From: Lingula anatina
Taxonomy: Eukaryota > Brachiopoda > Lingulata > Lingulida > Lingulidae
Reading direction: 5' to 3'
NCBI RefSeq assembly: GCF_001039355.2
Contig: NW_019775802.1
Span: 727,723-791,722, forward strand
DNA length: 64,000 bases
Shown: positions 38,901 through 51,361 of the stretch, one piece after another
Position numbering within the stretch: position 1 is the stretch's first letter
Layout: each line of letters opens with the position of its first letter
The notes under the pieces: generated by a model
Told to the model about the DNA's origin: nothing
The model's database searches: none
Seen by the model: only the letters and a program-made list of their open reading frames with translations
Made by a program: the position numbers and the translations under genes

Positions 38901-40697
38901 GTAATAAAATGACGGCCAGACAAAAGCTACCAGCAGCTATAATTCCAGTCATCGCTATGTAGCTACAGGGCTGACATCATGAGAACTGCAGTGGATTGCC
39001 ACAACAGAGCATCCTGACTACAAAATATAAGCGACTGTGTAACTGCATGACACATGGGTGGATCCAGAGATATTTTCTGACAGTCTTCCAAATTATCTTT
39101 GTTGATCTATCCTCCATTTTTGACAGTCTTCTGACAGAAAAAAAAATAGATACCAGTCAATGTAAACTTGAAAGTCTGACCGTCTTCTGGAAGACCTAGA
39201 AGACCGCCTCAATCTGCCCCTGTGACATGTGTATCAACGAAGGCACCCCCCTGCCCCCCTTTTTCATAATAGCAACCATCCCTCAACATTGTCATTTTTT
39301 TCCTCAGTCAGTTTGATTTGCTACTCTTGGATGGATTATCCACTTTCTCAAAATCTTTCAACACTGCACCTGAATTTTAGATCTTTATGGCCCCTTTTAC
39401 ATTTGTTTAGGTTATCTGGATAAGCAGTGAATTGGGGAAGCAATTACGAGATTTATATTTTTGGAAATTCTGCTAATAGAGTGGTGGATTGGTTCCAGAT
39501 AACCATGGTGATCATAATCAAGACCCATCAAAATTACTGATTTCACCCTCTGTCCCATACCTGTGAACATTCAAATTTCACTGACGCTCTTGGATTTCTT
39601 GTTTTAAGCTCTTATTTCAAAATGTAATTAGACATTACCATTATTTAAAAAATTATGTAAATCTTTGAATTATATATCATTGTCACTGTGATAACTTCAA
39701 AAAGTGATCAGTAAAATTTTTAAAATATTTAGCAATTTTAATTAAACACTGGTACAACAATCAAACAAACAGATCATAATATCAAATTCAGTGACATCTT
39801 TTATGAACAATATATATATCTTCTCCAACTTGAGTTGTATGAGATTCTTCAGCAAATATATATAATAGGTTGACAATATGTAGGTTATAATATATTTGGC
39901 CAGTTATTTTTGTGTATTTTTGCCAAATGGGAATTTACAATTTTACTTTACTGGCAATCAAAATGATTTTTTTTTGTATTGTATTGTATAGCAGTGTATT
40001 CATTTGAACAGACACAGTCACACAGGTACACAGAACATGGGCAGTGGTAACTTATAAAACATTGTATAAGTTTTGTAGAGGAGTTAAATCAGTTCTCTGA
40101 TACATGTTAACAAATGTACACAGGTCGTTTTTCATTTTGAATTGGGTTCCCTACATATGTTCTTTAGGTAAAAAATACTGTAAGGCTGATCAATCAAAAA
40201 CTTCATCTTCCCTATCAATATCTGGACATCCAACAGCTATGTTCTCTTCTACTGGTAACATGATATCTTTATTGATGATAACAATCATTTACAACTAGTG
40301 GCTCCTGCAGTTCCTTGTTTTTGAAATCTACAACACCCTATTCAATATTTTATTTGGCATTTTCATCTTATATATCAAGTTATATTACAGATTATTGAAA
40401 GGCTATACAGGTATCTCTTATACAAAGGAATGTGCGTGCGTGTGTGGGGAAGGGGGGGAGTTAACAAACTAATAGTAAATGGCTAACCTTCTAAAGGTGT
40501 TCAATCAGTTGTGAAATTTTTCGTAGACCAAGATCCTAAAATCAACTTCACGCAGTCTATTTTACCAGTGAGACAGTCATAACCACGCCCATGAAAATAT
40601 CTCTATGAACTCCCTTTAAGGCCAGGCCACAGTTCTTAACAAGCCCATATAAACCCTCTGTAAATATAAATCAAACTAAAGCAATAAAGTAACGAAC
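35905..40697. repeat. Copy 2 of the 5-kb duplicated block (alternative haplotype)
   Basis: This 4,793-bp block repeats 30468-35903 without the 619-bp element. It has its own small differences, including an extra stretch of about 20 bp near 36680 and a deletion of about 15 bp near 39290. Past 40697 the sequence runs into unique DNA. The block appears to be the start of the next contig carrying the other allele. It holds no recognisable gene. Confidence 0.9.
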
Positions 40698-41889
40698 TGA
40701 TAATTGCCGTTGAGTCATGAAGCGAATGACAAATGCTCTCATCTATTGTCTTGTCTGCCAATGATACAGTTGTAGTTTGTAAGGAAGGCGTTACCAATTG
40801 CAAGCAGTGGATCGAGTGGCAAGATGATTACTTAACTGGAGACGAAATATAGGTATCAAAAGAAAATATCTATTACTACAACAAAAACACACTAAAACCC
40901 CAGACTTAAGAGGTATTTACATCCAACAAAAACCAGGACCCAGAATAACTACAAGTGGAGGTGCCAAGTCCTTGCAAAAGGATAAAACGACTTGTCTGTC
41001 TGTTGACATCAGAGCAGTTTTTATTACTGTAAAATAGAAATTCACACCAAAATGCCAGACATCCAACCTGGATATAACAAAAGAATGTGCTGGAAATAAA
41101 ATTATATGTGACCTTAGCGAAATTTTTTCAAAATTTCAAAAAGGTTGAAAAACAGATGAAATCCTTCTCCATATTTTTATTTCCATCTGCAGACTTTTGG
41201 TCAAAGATTCAAAAGAACCCGAGAACCTGAGAACATTGGTAGTAACAAAATCTCATAAATCATCCTTGTGGCAGTAAATACAAAAAATAAGCGCTGATTG
41301 GTTTCCACCAAAACATGATTAATCTCTGATGAACAGTGAATAGATTCATTAAAAAACTCACGGCTGTTCTAGTGTTCCAGTGTTTGTCTTGCTATGTCCA
41401 TGTCTGGAGGTGTATTTTTCCCATCTCACAGCTTGCTGTAATACGAAGCTTCCATTTAACAACATCAGCAAAACATCTTAACCTCAAGGTGTGGTCAATT
41501 CAAACTGCTTAAAAGTAATTTGATATTAATTTTTCTTCTTAGTGTCCAGTATGAGCCATAATAAAATGAGCCCTTACCAGCATATTTTAATTAAAATGAT
41601 AACCCCAGGTTTAGTTTTACCAGGCACGACTCCCTTGCTCATGAAATTCCACCAACAGTATATAAGTGACTGACTGATACAATAAGACATGTATACATAA
41701 TCTACTTTTCATGTCAATAGAGTTGAACTCATACACTGAATCCCTGGAGGAAAAGACTAATCTGTCAGGTAAATCACAGGTAGATTTTATAGTTTATTAA
41801 TTTTCACAAAACTGAGTCATTTTGAAATACAGTTACTGCCACTAAGTATACACATAAATGTGAAAATAAACATTTTATTCATTTTGAAT
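40698..41889. other. Gene-free stretch before the UGT relic
   Basis: I recognise nothing here. It is AT-rich, with no long frame or repeat structure. If the UGT relic once had its C-terminal part and transmembrane anchor, they should lie here, but I find no match in any frame. Confidence 0.5.
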
Positions 41890-43020
41890 ATTGTAAATAA
41901 TATAAAACCATTGAAAACTTGATCTACAAAAAGAGAGAACCCAAGTATATTGGAATGCCACGGTAAAGAGCTTCATGTGACCCTCCATCGCCATATGGCT
42001 TATGAACAGCTTTGTACTGGGATGAGACAAGAGATCATTCTGTGGAATCCATGGTAAAAGTTCCTCATGTAAAGGAACCTGATCTGGTTTGGTAAATCTC
42101 CAGATGAATCCATACTCAACTTGTACAGAAGCTTCTAGCATCTTGTCAGTGATATGGGTAGGAAAATAGGTAGCCCATGACCCAAAGGTGACAACAACCA
42201 TGCCTTCTTCATGACTATCCATGGAAGACTGCAGTTCTCTGGTCAGAAGCTTTCCAGGTCTGGTATTCACTCTCCCAGCAAGAATGACATTAGGCGCTGT
42301 AAGGGGAGGGGGGGGGGGGATAGTCCAGGATATTGTTTCCCTGTCACGGCAAATAATTCAGACAGAGCCATTAACTCACTTGAACTTGTAATTGCTTTTC
42401 CTAGTAAATATGCAGTGTAGTATTTGTCAGGAATTTTAGCAAGCAATCTTATACATCAGGAGATTTGTTGTAGTTGTAGGAATGTCATCTCATCTGAGAA
42501 TGGGCTGAGTGGATGTGGTATCACTGAAGGAAGAAGCGGTAGCCCAGATATTGGTATAGGAAAAAAGGATGTAGTGATATAGCACAGACTCTGTTTGTAA
42601 GGAACCAGATATGCTGTTGGGAAGAACGAACCACAGTTGTGCAAAATGACCAAGTCCACTCCCAGATCTTCAATTCTTTTGTGAAATTTTGTATCCCTCA
42701 ACATGGTTTCTGTAAACTCTGTAAAAAAACATTTCTCTTGTCTTTTCTACATATTTTGCCTGTTTGTGCGGGATCATTTTCTCAATGGGGTAATTTAAAT
42801 AGGCCAGCAATCTATTTTTTTGTGCCTCTGGTTTTTCAAACTTCATGGCATCTGCAGGAGTGTTGAAAGCCAGTATTTGTACCTTGCTGTCCACCACATC
42901 CTCCAGCTGTTTAACAGCAACATACTCTCCAGTAACCAGATAAACTTCTTGTCCCCTATCAGCTAGGCTCAGGAGAAGTCATTGACTTTCTATCAACTGT
43001 CCCTTCAATGGAAACGTTAC
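41890..43020 (-). pseudogene. UDP-glucuronosyltransferase pseudogene (intronless fragment)
   Basis: Intact UGTs are ER membrane enzymes that transfer sugar from UDP-sugars to lipophilic substrates. On the minus strand, broken frames follow the family order. First comes an N-terminal AKFL...LADRG...YLVTGEYV segment (about 42890-43020), broken by TGA at 42979-42981. Next is the aglycone half, in which a 7-T run (42723-42729, A on plus) shifts the frame before MLRDTKFH and LVPYKQSL. After several stops (42310-42455) the UDP-binding half resumes with NTRPGK, VTFGSWATYF and PWIPQNDLL. A frameshift at about 41992 then separates FISH from a GSHEALY-like segment in the next frame, and another shift precedes a VDQ remnant. 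The C-terminal third and membrane anchor are absent. No introns are evident. Confidence 0.85.
42302..42319. repeat. G-homopolymer tract inside the UGT relic
   Basis: GGGGAGG is followed by an uninterrupted G run of about 11 in the region where UGT similarity is lost. It may mark an internal deletion or replacement in the pseudogene. Confidence 0.6.
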
Positions 43021-44333
43021 TCTCAAAAACTTTGCACTCTCTGCACATTGGTAGCAAGATAAAAAGTCTGAATCCCTTCCTTCTATCTAGTTGTATTTTA
43101 TCTTTTGCACCATAGTTATCAGTGATATAATAATATTAGGTAACTGACTGCTGGAACACAAAATAAATTAGGTCAGACTTACTGGTTATGATATGCGAGG
43201 GCGTCACTGACCTCCCTCTAGCTCACAGCAATCACATTCAGCAATACTCCATACGGTTCACCTATTTTTTTATACTGACAAAATTGAAAGCACTTATATA
43301 TCATTATTCTTTCATCTGTTTCTCTTCCTCTTAATACTTTTTTAACATTTTCCTTTCTCTTCTTTTTTTGTCTAGATATTGGGATTCTCTTTTCAAAGAT
43401 TTAATAGATAAAAAATAAAGAGACATATGATACAGCTTAGAGATATGACCACACCAGAATAAGACAGAACAGACACTTAAAATTCAGTAAGTTTTTTGTT
43501 CACTGGAAATCATTATAAACTATAAGAAATCGGTTTAATTCAGCTTTATTAACTTCTTTTCTGATGGCTGATTGATCTCCTGAGCTGCTAAATTTGCTGC
43601 CCAATGAAAATTGTCAGAGCAAAAAAAATAAATAAATAAAATAATAATAATAAACATAATTATGTATAGGGTGTATTCTTCATTCAGTAACCCAGCCAAT
43701 CAGAAAAAAAAACACTGATTAGTCAGAAATGACGAATACATTAAAAATTGTGCTAGTAAAAAGAATCTGTAAGCATGATAACACAAAGGCCTGTGATACA
43801 GGACAGTCAACAACATGACAGAATATATAACTTATGCATGCAAGAATGCACGTAAGTTACGCCCAGGATTTAAAGGAAATACTTCTCTTGTGACAGACAT
43901 TGGGAAAGATATGGATAAGTGCTCATGTTTGGTGATTATTTCAAAGTAATGGCACAATCTCTTCTTGCCTTTCACAAGTTTGTGTAATTGGAGTTGACTC
44001 TGAGTGAGAAAATAATGGGCTTAATTGAACATTTCTTTTTGCCCACTTGCTCCAAGTTCAAGATCCTTTTATTAATGCTTTACTTTTAATAGTTTATAGC
44101 TCGCTCTACAACTTCATATGTGACCTTGAATCTAAAAACCAAATAACTGCATAAAACATTTTTTCATGAATTGAGCCTTTTTCAATGTCCTGTTTATACC
44201 TACAAAGAATTGCAATAAAAACATTTACCTTTTTAAACAACCTTTGGCAGCAAGTTTCAAATCAAAATGTTCTTCAAATCCTTTTCTCCACTATAACAAG
44301 TAATTTAACCATGAGGCCATCAGTTCTTAAGAA

Positions 44334-44378
<45 letters not shown>

Positions 44379-45413
44379 AGAAACCACAATTCATTAAATA
44401 ATTAATCAACCAGCCAAAGTCATTTGCAGATCCGTTTAGCTTTACTTCACTTTCAGATTTACATAATGAACTGTTTATGTATCTCAGAGTCACCGTAAGT
44501 ATTGTGGATTGTATGTCACCAAAAGAAAACTCCAACAACATGGAGGTTATCTCAGAGACAGATCCCAGCAGCAGTCCCAGCTTGTAAATACACAGGATGT
44601 CAACTTGCATTGTGTGTTCAGGCTACAACCTGTGACACTGACAGTGAAATCATACAGAAATTATTGTGACCTTCACTTCTGGTTGCACTTAAATCACCGG
44701 ACTTTAAACAAAACATGCTTCCTCTTTTGTTTCATTTCACGAACACCAGTAGGGTCAATAAGGGCAAAGAACTGACCATTTTCAAATCCAAATGCAATAT
44801 ATGTTTGAAAATGTTTAAGACAGAACAAAAATACTTTTCTTGTCAGCATATACATTCTCAATACTGTTCTGATGATCAACAAAATGACCTGTTTTTTAAC
44901 ACTATTGAGAAAAACATCACAAGGAAAGGATGGTTTGGATTCATTTTATAGCTGTCTTTTTTTATTCTATGACTTTTTTTCCAGTTCTTCAGTGTTATCC
45001 ATTTCCCAAAATAAGAATACTTAATGTGTTGTCCTAAATGGGGGGACCAGAAAGGTGACACCCAGACCATTAGCATTGTACCTGAGTAAGAGAGCCAACT
45101 TAACACCAGACATTCAGTTGTGGAGAAAGGGCATCCACCATGAGGAAACCCAGGCATTAAAAAGGTTTAAACCAAAAACAAATCAAGCACATCACGGGTT
45201 AAACACCAGACTACACACACTTTGCCCGCCTTCAGTTATTATGGCATTATCTTACATGATTTCAACATAAATCGTATTCATTGCCCAATCACAATCTGAT
45301 ACTTACTTGCCCCTACTCTTGCTCTCGGCATTAAGCGGTGTCACTGGGTTAAAGACAATTGGTTCATACCTACCTCAGTTATACTGGCATCCAATCCAGT
45401 GGTGCACAGTTTC
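43021..45413. other. Gene-free stretch upstream of lectin gene B
   Basis: I see no gene. Simple AT-rich repeats (AAAT/AAT units) lie at about 43621-43655. The open frames at 44100-45270 lack domain features and overlap each other on both strands. Confidence 0.55.
44342..44371. repeat. (GA)n microsatellite
   Basis: About 15 GA units follow an A run. The overlapping open frames with poly-RE and poly-LS tails are artefacts of this repeat. Confidence 0.95.
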
Positions 45414-45415
45414 CT

Positions 45416-45484
45416 TATAAATATGTGTTATCTTCCGCTGCTATGTGACAGACACGTACTGCAGTTACACAAAGGCAACACCAT
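45416..45484 (+). promoter_or_regulatory. Lectin gene B promoter and untranslated exon 1
   Basis: TATAAATA at 45416-45423 is a good TATA box. A start site about 25-30 bp downstream would give a short exon ending at 45484 before a consensus donor (AT|GTAAGT). The matching acceptor is TTTCAG at 46140-46145. Spliced this way the leader has no in-frame ATG before 46246. The assignment rests on motif quality and spacing. Confidence 0.55.
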
Positions 45485-46245
45485 GTAAGTTCGTCTCAAC
45501 CGGCAAGCATGTGCTGTGTTGGAATAGGCGTTAGTGCAAATGGTAGCGCAAATGGGAGATTTTTGCTGATGAAGGCAGCTTGGCTGTTTCTTAACTTTAC
45601 TAGTTGCTTGCTTAAGCCAAGGTACTGTTGCTGTTAGAGCAATGTATTGTTAAGTCATACATCAGTATTGTTAAGGAATGCATCATTTATTTACAGAAAG
45701 CAACATGTAATATGCTGGAATTGTTAAGCGTTTATGTCTGTAGATTCTTTTTTTTTGTGCTGAGTGTTTGCTTTTTTAATAGTTTTATTTATGTTTTTTT
45801 TTTTTAATTTATGAGGTTTCCCTAGAATTAAGTTGACAGCAGATACAAATTCCTAAGTGTTTCCCTTCACTTTTACATGAACTGGTATATTATATCTTTT
45901 CATTTTATTACAAAGATGGCATGATGAATAGCAGTTATCAGTATTGTGCCATCAAATTTGCAGCACTGTGATCACAGCATCTTTAAAAACATGAAGAATA
46001 TTCAATTTATGCAACTTTCATAAAAAAGAAATCTATATGAAAAACTTCAGTTATTTTTCTTCTTTAAATTCACAAAATCAAAAGTCCTTTAAATAAGTTA
46101 ATCTTTTCTATCATATTCTAATTATATTTATTTAACATATTTCAGCTGCTGAGGCCACAGATGATGAGCTAGGCCAGATTCACCCGAGGAGGTTAAACAT
46201 TGGACTATAGTTCAAAAGTGACACATTCATTTCATCCAGAAAACA

Positions 46246-49200
46246 ATGGCAATTCCGAACAGGAGGCGTTTCAACATCTGTCTGCTACTCTTCATATGCC
46301 TACACCTTTCTTCAGCCAGGCATGGCAACAGTAAGAGTCACACAAAACACGAAAACAAAGCAAATTCAAGGTTTCTATCCCACACACAAAAAGACCAAGG
46401 CAGCAGTGACTCACAACAGTCATATCTCGACTTGCAGAAGATAAATCTAGAAGAAGAGCCTCTCAAGCTCAAACAGTTTAATTTCTTTGAAACTGATGGA
46501 AATGCAGAGATTGCAGGGGAACCCAAAAATGCCATAGACACTATAAATAATTATAAAGACAGGCAGTGCCTGATTGTGGAGGAGGTCCAGAGCTCTGTGA
46601 TACAGCTCTTACACACAAGTTATCAATACGGTAAATCAATTCACACCCTGGAAGAGCTGCTAAAAAAGTTACAGAGGGAGCTGCACAGAGTGAAAAAATT
46701 CCAACAGAATATCCAGAAACTAAAACAGCAGCGGCAGAATGATGTTGGTGACACCACCTATGCCGAGGCCCAAGTGGCCTCCAGCGTCCAAACCGGCCGC
46801 GTGTCTACCCAACCCATGGATTCCCCTCAACCTGCTGACATGGAGAAGAAAATGTTGGAAAAACTGGAAGAGAAAGCATTAAACATCACTGACGAGCTCC
46901 ACGAGTACACCAACACCAAGTACCACAGCCTCTCCAAGAAGGTGCACCATCTTGAAAAGCGTGTGGAGAAGGACATGAAGGAGTTGGCGCAAAAGGACCA
47001 GGAGGTGAAGACACTGATGAGGAAGCTGCACGATAAGGAGCAGATGCTGGTGGCGCAGGAGGACACCACCAAGGCGCTACAGGCAAGGATGCAGTGGGTG
47101 GAGGATGCTGTGTTCAGGATGATCAGCAAGCCACAGGAACTGCAGCCAGTGGAACCCAAGAAAGGTGCGGTATCAGTATAACCATTCTTAATAACACATC
47201 TTTTATAATATCAGACTTAAAGGCGACACTTTTTGTCCCAAACATCTAGCTCTCTCTCATGACCACTAGCATCCTATGTGTAGGGGGAATGGCTGAATCT
47301 TTTGTTTTAATACTTTCAGAGAGCCACTTAATACTACTACAGTTATTATAAAACAGGTTTCCACTTTAAACATTTAGATGTCTTTTCTTTCCTCTTAATT
47401 TTTAAACCAGTTAAAATATCATAACTACAATGGTCTACAAACTGCTAGTCACTGCTATAATAATCTTCACAGACACAGTAGTCAGTAAACCATGTATAAG
47501 AGCTTCGTACACGAGCAGAGAATCTCTGGGTAGGCTTCCTTGTGCCTCTGTTTTAATGTGAGTCACATGAAATGTCACAATCAACAATACTATGTGTTGA
47601 CATGGAGTCATAGGACACCCTGCACAAAAATCAAAATGGACATGGATCACCGCAATTTGTGTAACAGCCCATATTACTGTGTAAGCACAGAACATAAAAA
47701 CATCAAAAATACCATACTACCTGTCCACGCAACAATGGGAAATCTCTCAGCAAACAATTTCAGCAAAAAACATCACATTACAATGTACAAATGGTGCCTT
47801 ATTTTGATAATGCAGAAATATATTTTATTCATTTATTAGTCTGTGTTTTCAAAACATTCCTTTTTTTAAAGGAGGGAGGAGATTTCCGGCTGTCGGCAAT
47901 AATTATGACACTTCCCATAGGAATGACAACTTCTTACTGCCACTTACCATCACTTTCACTCTCTCATGACCACTAGCCATAACAAGGAAATACAAAGTAC
48001 TGCTCTTGTGTACTTAAGAAGTTCCACGAAGCATACAAACCATTTAGAACTTTTCATAGCAAGTTCGATACTCTGGTGATCAAATTGCTATGAAAATAAT
48101 TTACTTTAAGTTTTTAACGTTTTATTGCGAAAAAGTCTTTGTGGCTGGCCTCTATGCTTAAAATTTGACATCAATCTAAAGTGGAAATGTTTCAAATATT
48201 TCAAAATCACTCAGCTTATCTCAAACAAAAGTGCATTTCAATACTCCTATAACTTAGTTAACAAACATTCATTTTCAATGCTCCACCTTTAGAACACATT
48301 TTAAAAAACAACACAAGCTTATCCAATTTGTGTGGTAGCACTCACAATTCCATAACAGCAAGTTCGAGTAGTTGAAGTAGTTTTGTAGAGGAGATTGTGA
48401 GCCACAGTGCCAGGACCACGTGTGAACACCCAGTAATGAGTGAGAGTTAAGTGTGCACACTTATGTTAACTGGTGGGAGTTGTTTGATGTCTGATACCAG
48501 GCAATTGAAGGGTTTATTGATAGCCAAGTGCAAATTCTACTCTTTATTTCGCTTAACAAAAAGTACATGACCACATGCACAGGCAAAGTCAAACTCAAGG
48601 CAGACAGTTGCTTTTAGAATGTCACCATACCAGATGACATTTGCACTTACTCAATCTCTGGTCAAAGAGCTAAGTGACCACCCATACGTCTATCTGAACT
48701 GTACTGGTCATAAGCAAATCAAGCTAAAATACTCATTTTCTTCCTTGTACTACATTGATAATTAAGTCCCTTGATTTTGTTCTTCTTTCTTTCTCTTTAA
48801 TATCGATTTTTTTTCTTTTTCTCATCATAATACCGAAAATATGCTTCCACTTCAGCTATGTTAATTGCAAAATGTTTCCACTCTCTTAAAAGTGATGCCC
48901 ACATTGTAGCAGACAATGTACTATAACAAATATATAAAAAATTACTTGGGATTATTCAATTACAAATTCCTTCAAGTAAAAAAGCTATAGCAACATCCAA
49001 ATATCTCCATAGCTTTGGAGTAACTTAAAAGGTTCAGGTCCCCAAACTGTTCACATCTGGTAGATCTAAAAAATGTAATCAATCACAATTTCTTCACTCA
49101 GTCAGTCTGCCAGTTAACAAATATAGAAAAAGGACACATTTACTATCCAAAATAAATTGTGATGTTGCATGACCAATGATAAATGCTACGTAAGGTCAGA

Positions 49201-51361
49201 GACAGGGTTCAGGTAGCCTAGGTATGGTATGCCAGATGAAAGGATTTCAGGCACCTTGGTGTGCATATGTTACAGGTTTTAACTCCATCATGAAAATATG
49301 ACAACATTTCACATCAAACTANGAGCACCTTGGTGTGCCTATGTTACAGGTTTTAACTCCATCATGAAAATATGACAACATTTCACATCAAACTAAATAC
49401 CACTCTTGGCATGCAGTTAACATCCCTTTCAGCAATATCATGAAACTGAGGTCTTAGTAAGTTTTGGTTAAACTGGTTCTCTGTCTACCCAAGCAGCTGC
49501 CTGGCTATTTATTTTCATCTATTTCTTAAAGTTCTATAGGATTCAAGAGTAAATGTGTTCTTTCTTTTTTTTTTCTTTTCACTGTTATATTTATACAGGA
49601 AACAGGATGTGAACCTAAATATCATCTTTTTTGTAATTTTCAATTTAGCTCCTAGCAATGCTCCAGACATAACAGCACCTGTGTGACACCTGTACAATGC
49701 AGAGGACACTTCACACACGTTTAATACACAGTCTGCATGCTAACTCTACTCCTACAAAGACAAAACACTTGTAACAACACATGTAACCTTACAGCAGTAC
49801 AATGAATGTTTGTGTATGACCGCGACGTGATTTCCTACACGTATGCGTGCACGGTGTAGCAATCTCTTTAATATCTAACTACTGCACGACACGTCACATT
49901 TTGTCTTCGCGTGAGCTGCTGTGTACCTTTGTACTTGCAGATTCAATTCCATCCACTGTTGTGATCACGTCATTTATCTTTTGTTCAAAATTATAAATCT
50001 TTTCTCCATTTCATTGTTCTCTGCACAGCAGTAGACATATTAATTAAAATCAAAGAGCATTCAGAATCATAAAGTTCAAGTGACAATTCTGTCAAGGCTC
50101 AATCAGATTCTGTATTTCTTAGTTCTGACATTTAAGCACTTCCCATGTTAACTTCAACAAACAGAATTCAAGGACCACACACCTCAAACATACCGATGTT
50201 ATTTCACTGTCAAATCAGTTCACTACCCTCTAAACAATGACAACCACCTGCAAGTTTTCTCAATCGATAAAAAGATCTTACTGAATTTATGTTACAATAT
50301 GACCAAACATCACATCAGTATTTCTTTTCACCTAAAAAACTTTCTTTAGTATTCTTTATCAATGTCACATGACTCCCTCACATTCGTGCTAAATAAAAGC
50401 TTGGTTTAGACTACAGCAATATAAAATTATAATTCTACAAAATGAAGGCAGATTTCTATCTTTTCACATTTCCTGTCACACGAGAAAAGACAAAATCTGA
50501 TTTTTTTTTCAAATGACTAATAATCCTCCTCTAAAATCAATGAATCATCCCCTTGATAGAATCTAATAATGGGTCTTGTTGCAGATTTTCAAAAAAGTAC
50601 TCCTTTGATTTACAAGAATAAAACAGCAAAGAATATTAGTAAACTTCAAGTCACGATGACCAATTGTTTTAAATACAATATTCTCGTTATATCTCCCAGA
50701 GTGTCCAGATGGGTTTTTCCGCTATGCCCTGTCCTGCTACAAGTTTGTGAACATGACAGCCAACTGGCCTAATGCAGAGGCCCACTGCCAGGGGCTGCAC
50801 CCCAAGTCCCACCTGGTGGGCGTGGAGACCAAGGAGGAAAACGAGTTTATTTTGTCATATAGGAAATACAATCAAGGTATGAATGCCATTTAACTTGTTT
50901 TAAACAAAGTTTAATGGCATTAACAAAAACAGTATTTTCATGCCTGAAGGAAATGGTATAACTACACAATTTTGTATCTGCACATTTCCAAAAGATAATA
51001 TTTTAAGTATTACCCTTGTGATACCTTAATATAAGCACCTCTCTTTCATTTTACCTGTGCACTTAATAGTTCTTCTCAATCACTGCACAATTCTATATTG
51101 TTTTCATTCTCAGCCAAGTGGACAAGCCCATGGTTCTGGACAGGAGGCACAGACAAGGAGAAGGAGGGAGACTGGAGGTGGATTGGGACAGGTCAAAAAT
51201 TAACCTACACCTACTGGACCCCGCATGAGCCCAATGACCACACTGGACGCCAGAACTGCCTCTACTACACAGCCTCAGGGAACCAGACCTGGGATGACTG
51301 GAACTGTGAAAACCTTTACATCAACTTTGTGTGTGAGATAGAGTTAGAACAAAACCAATAA
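46246..51361 (+). CDS. Lectin gene B: secreted coiled-coil C-type lectin, EPN type
   Basis: I read three coding exons: 46246-47164, 50700-50876 and 51114-51361, all phase 1, giving 447 aa with TAA at 51359-51361. Residues 1-24 are a signal peptide (LLLFICLHLSSA). A polar low-complexity stretch follows, then coiled coil at about 103-165 and 195-295. The coil has a single Cys (DRQC) at its start and an NIT glycosylation site. Residues 308-443 are a six-Cys lectin domain with EPN (404-406), WDD (425-427) and VCE near the end. The domain closely matches lectin A: RYA.SCY, SHLVGVE.KEEN, YRKYN and WDDWNC are shared. The last exon is the same length (248 nt) in both genes. The coil regions are much more diverged. 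The product is probably a secreted oligomer binding mannose-type glycans. Exon 1 and exons 2-3 lie on different contigs, joined through a 71-bp overlap at 49322. Confidence 0.9.
49251..49395. repeat. 71-bp duplication around a single-N contig join
   Basis: The sequence at 49251-49321 recurs at 49325-49395 with one clear substitution (GCATATG versus GCCTATG). The N at 49322 lies between the copies. This is an unmerged contig overlap within the first coding intron of lectin gene B, and it supports the order of the two contigs. Confidence 0.9.

Noticed and set aside
44320-44610. Overlapping frames on both strands near the GA microsatellite
   Set aside because: Their length comes from the repeat (poly-RE and poly-LS) and they show no other protein-like character.
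46827-47159. 110-codon minus-strand frame, rich in Ser and Cys
   Set aside because: It is the antisense shadow of the lectin B coiled-coil exon.
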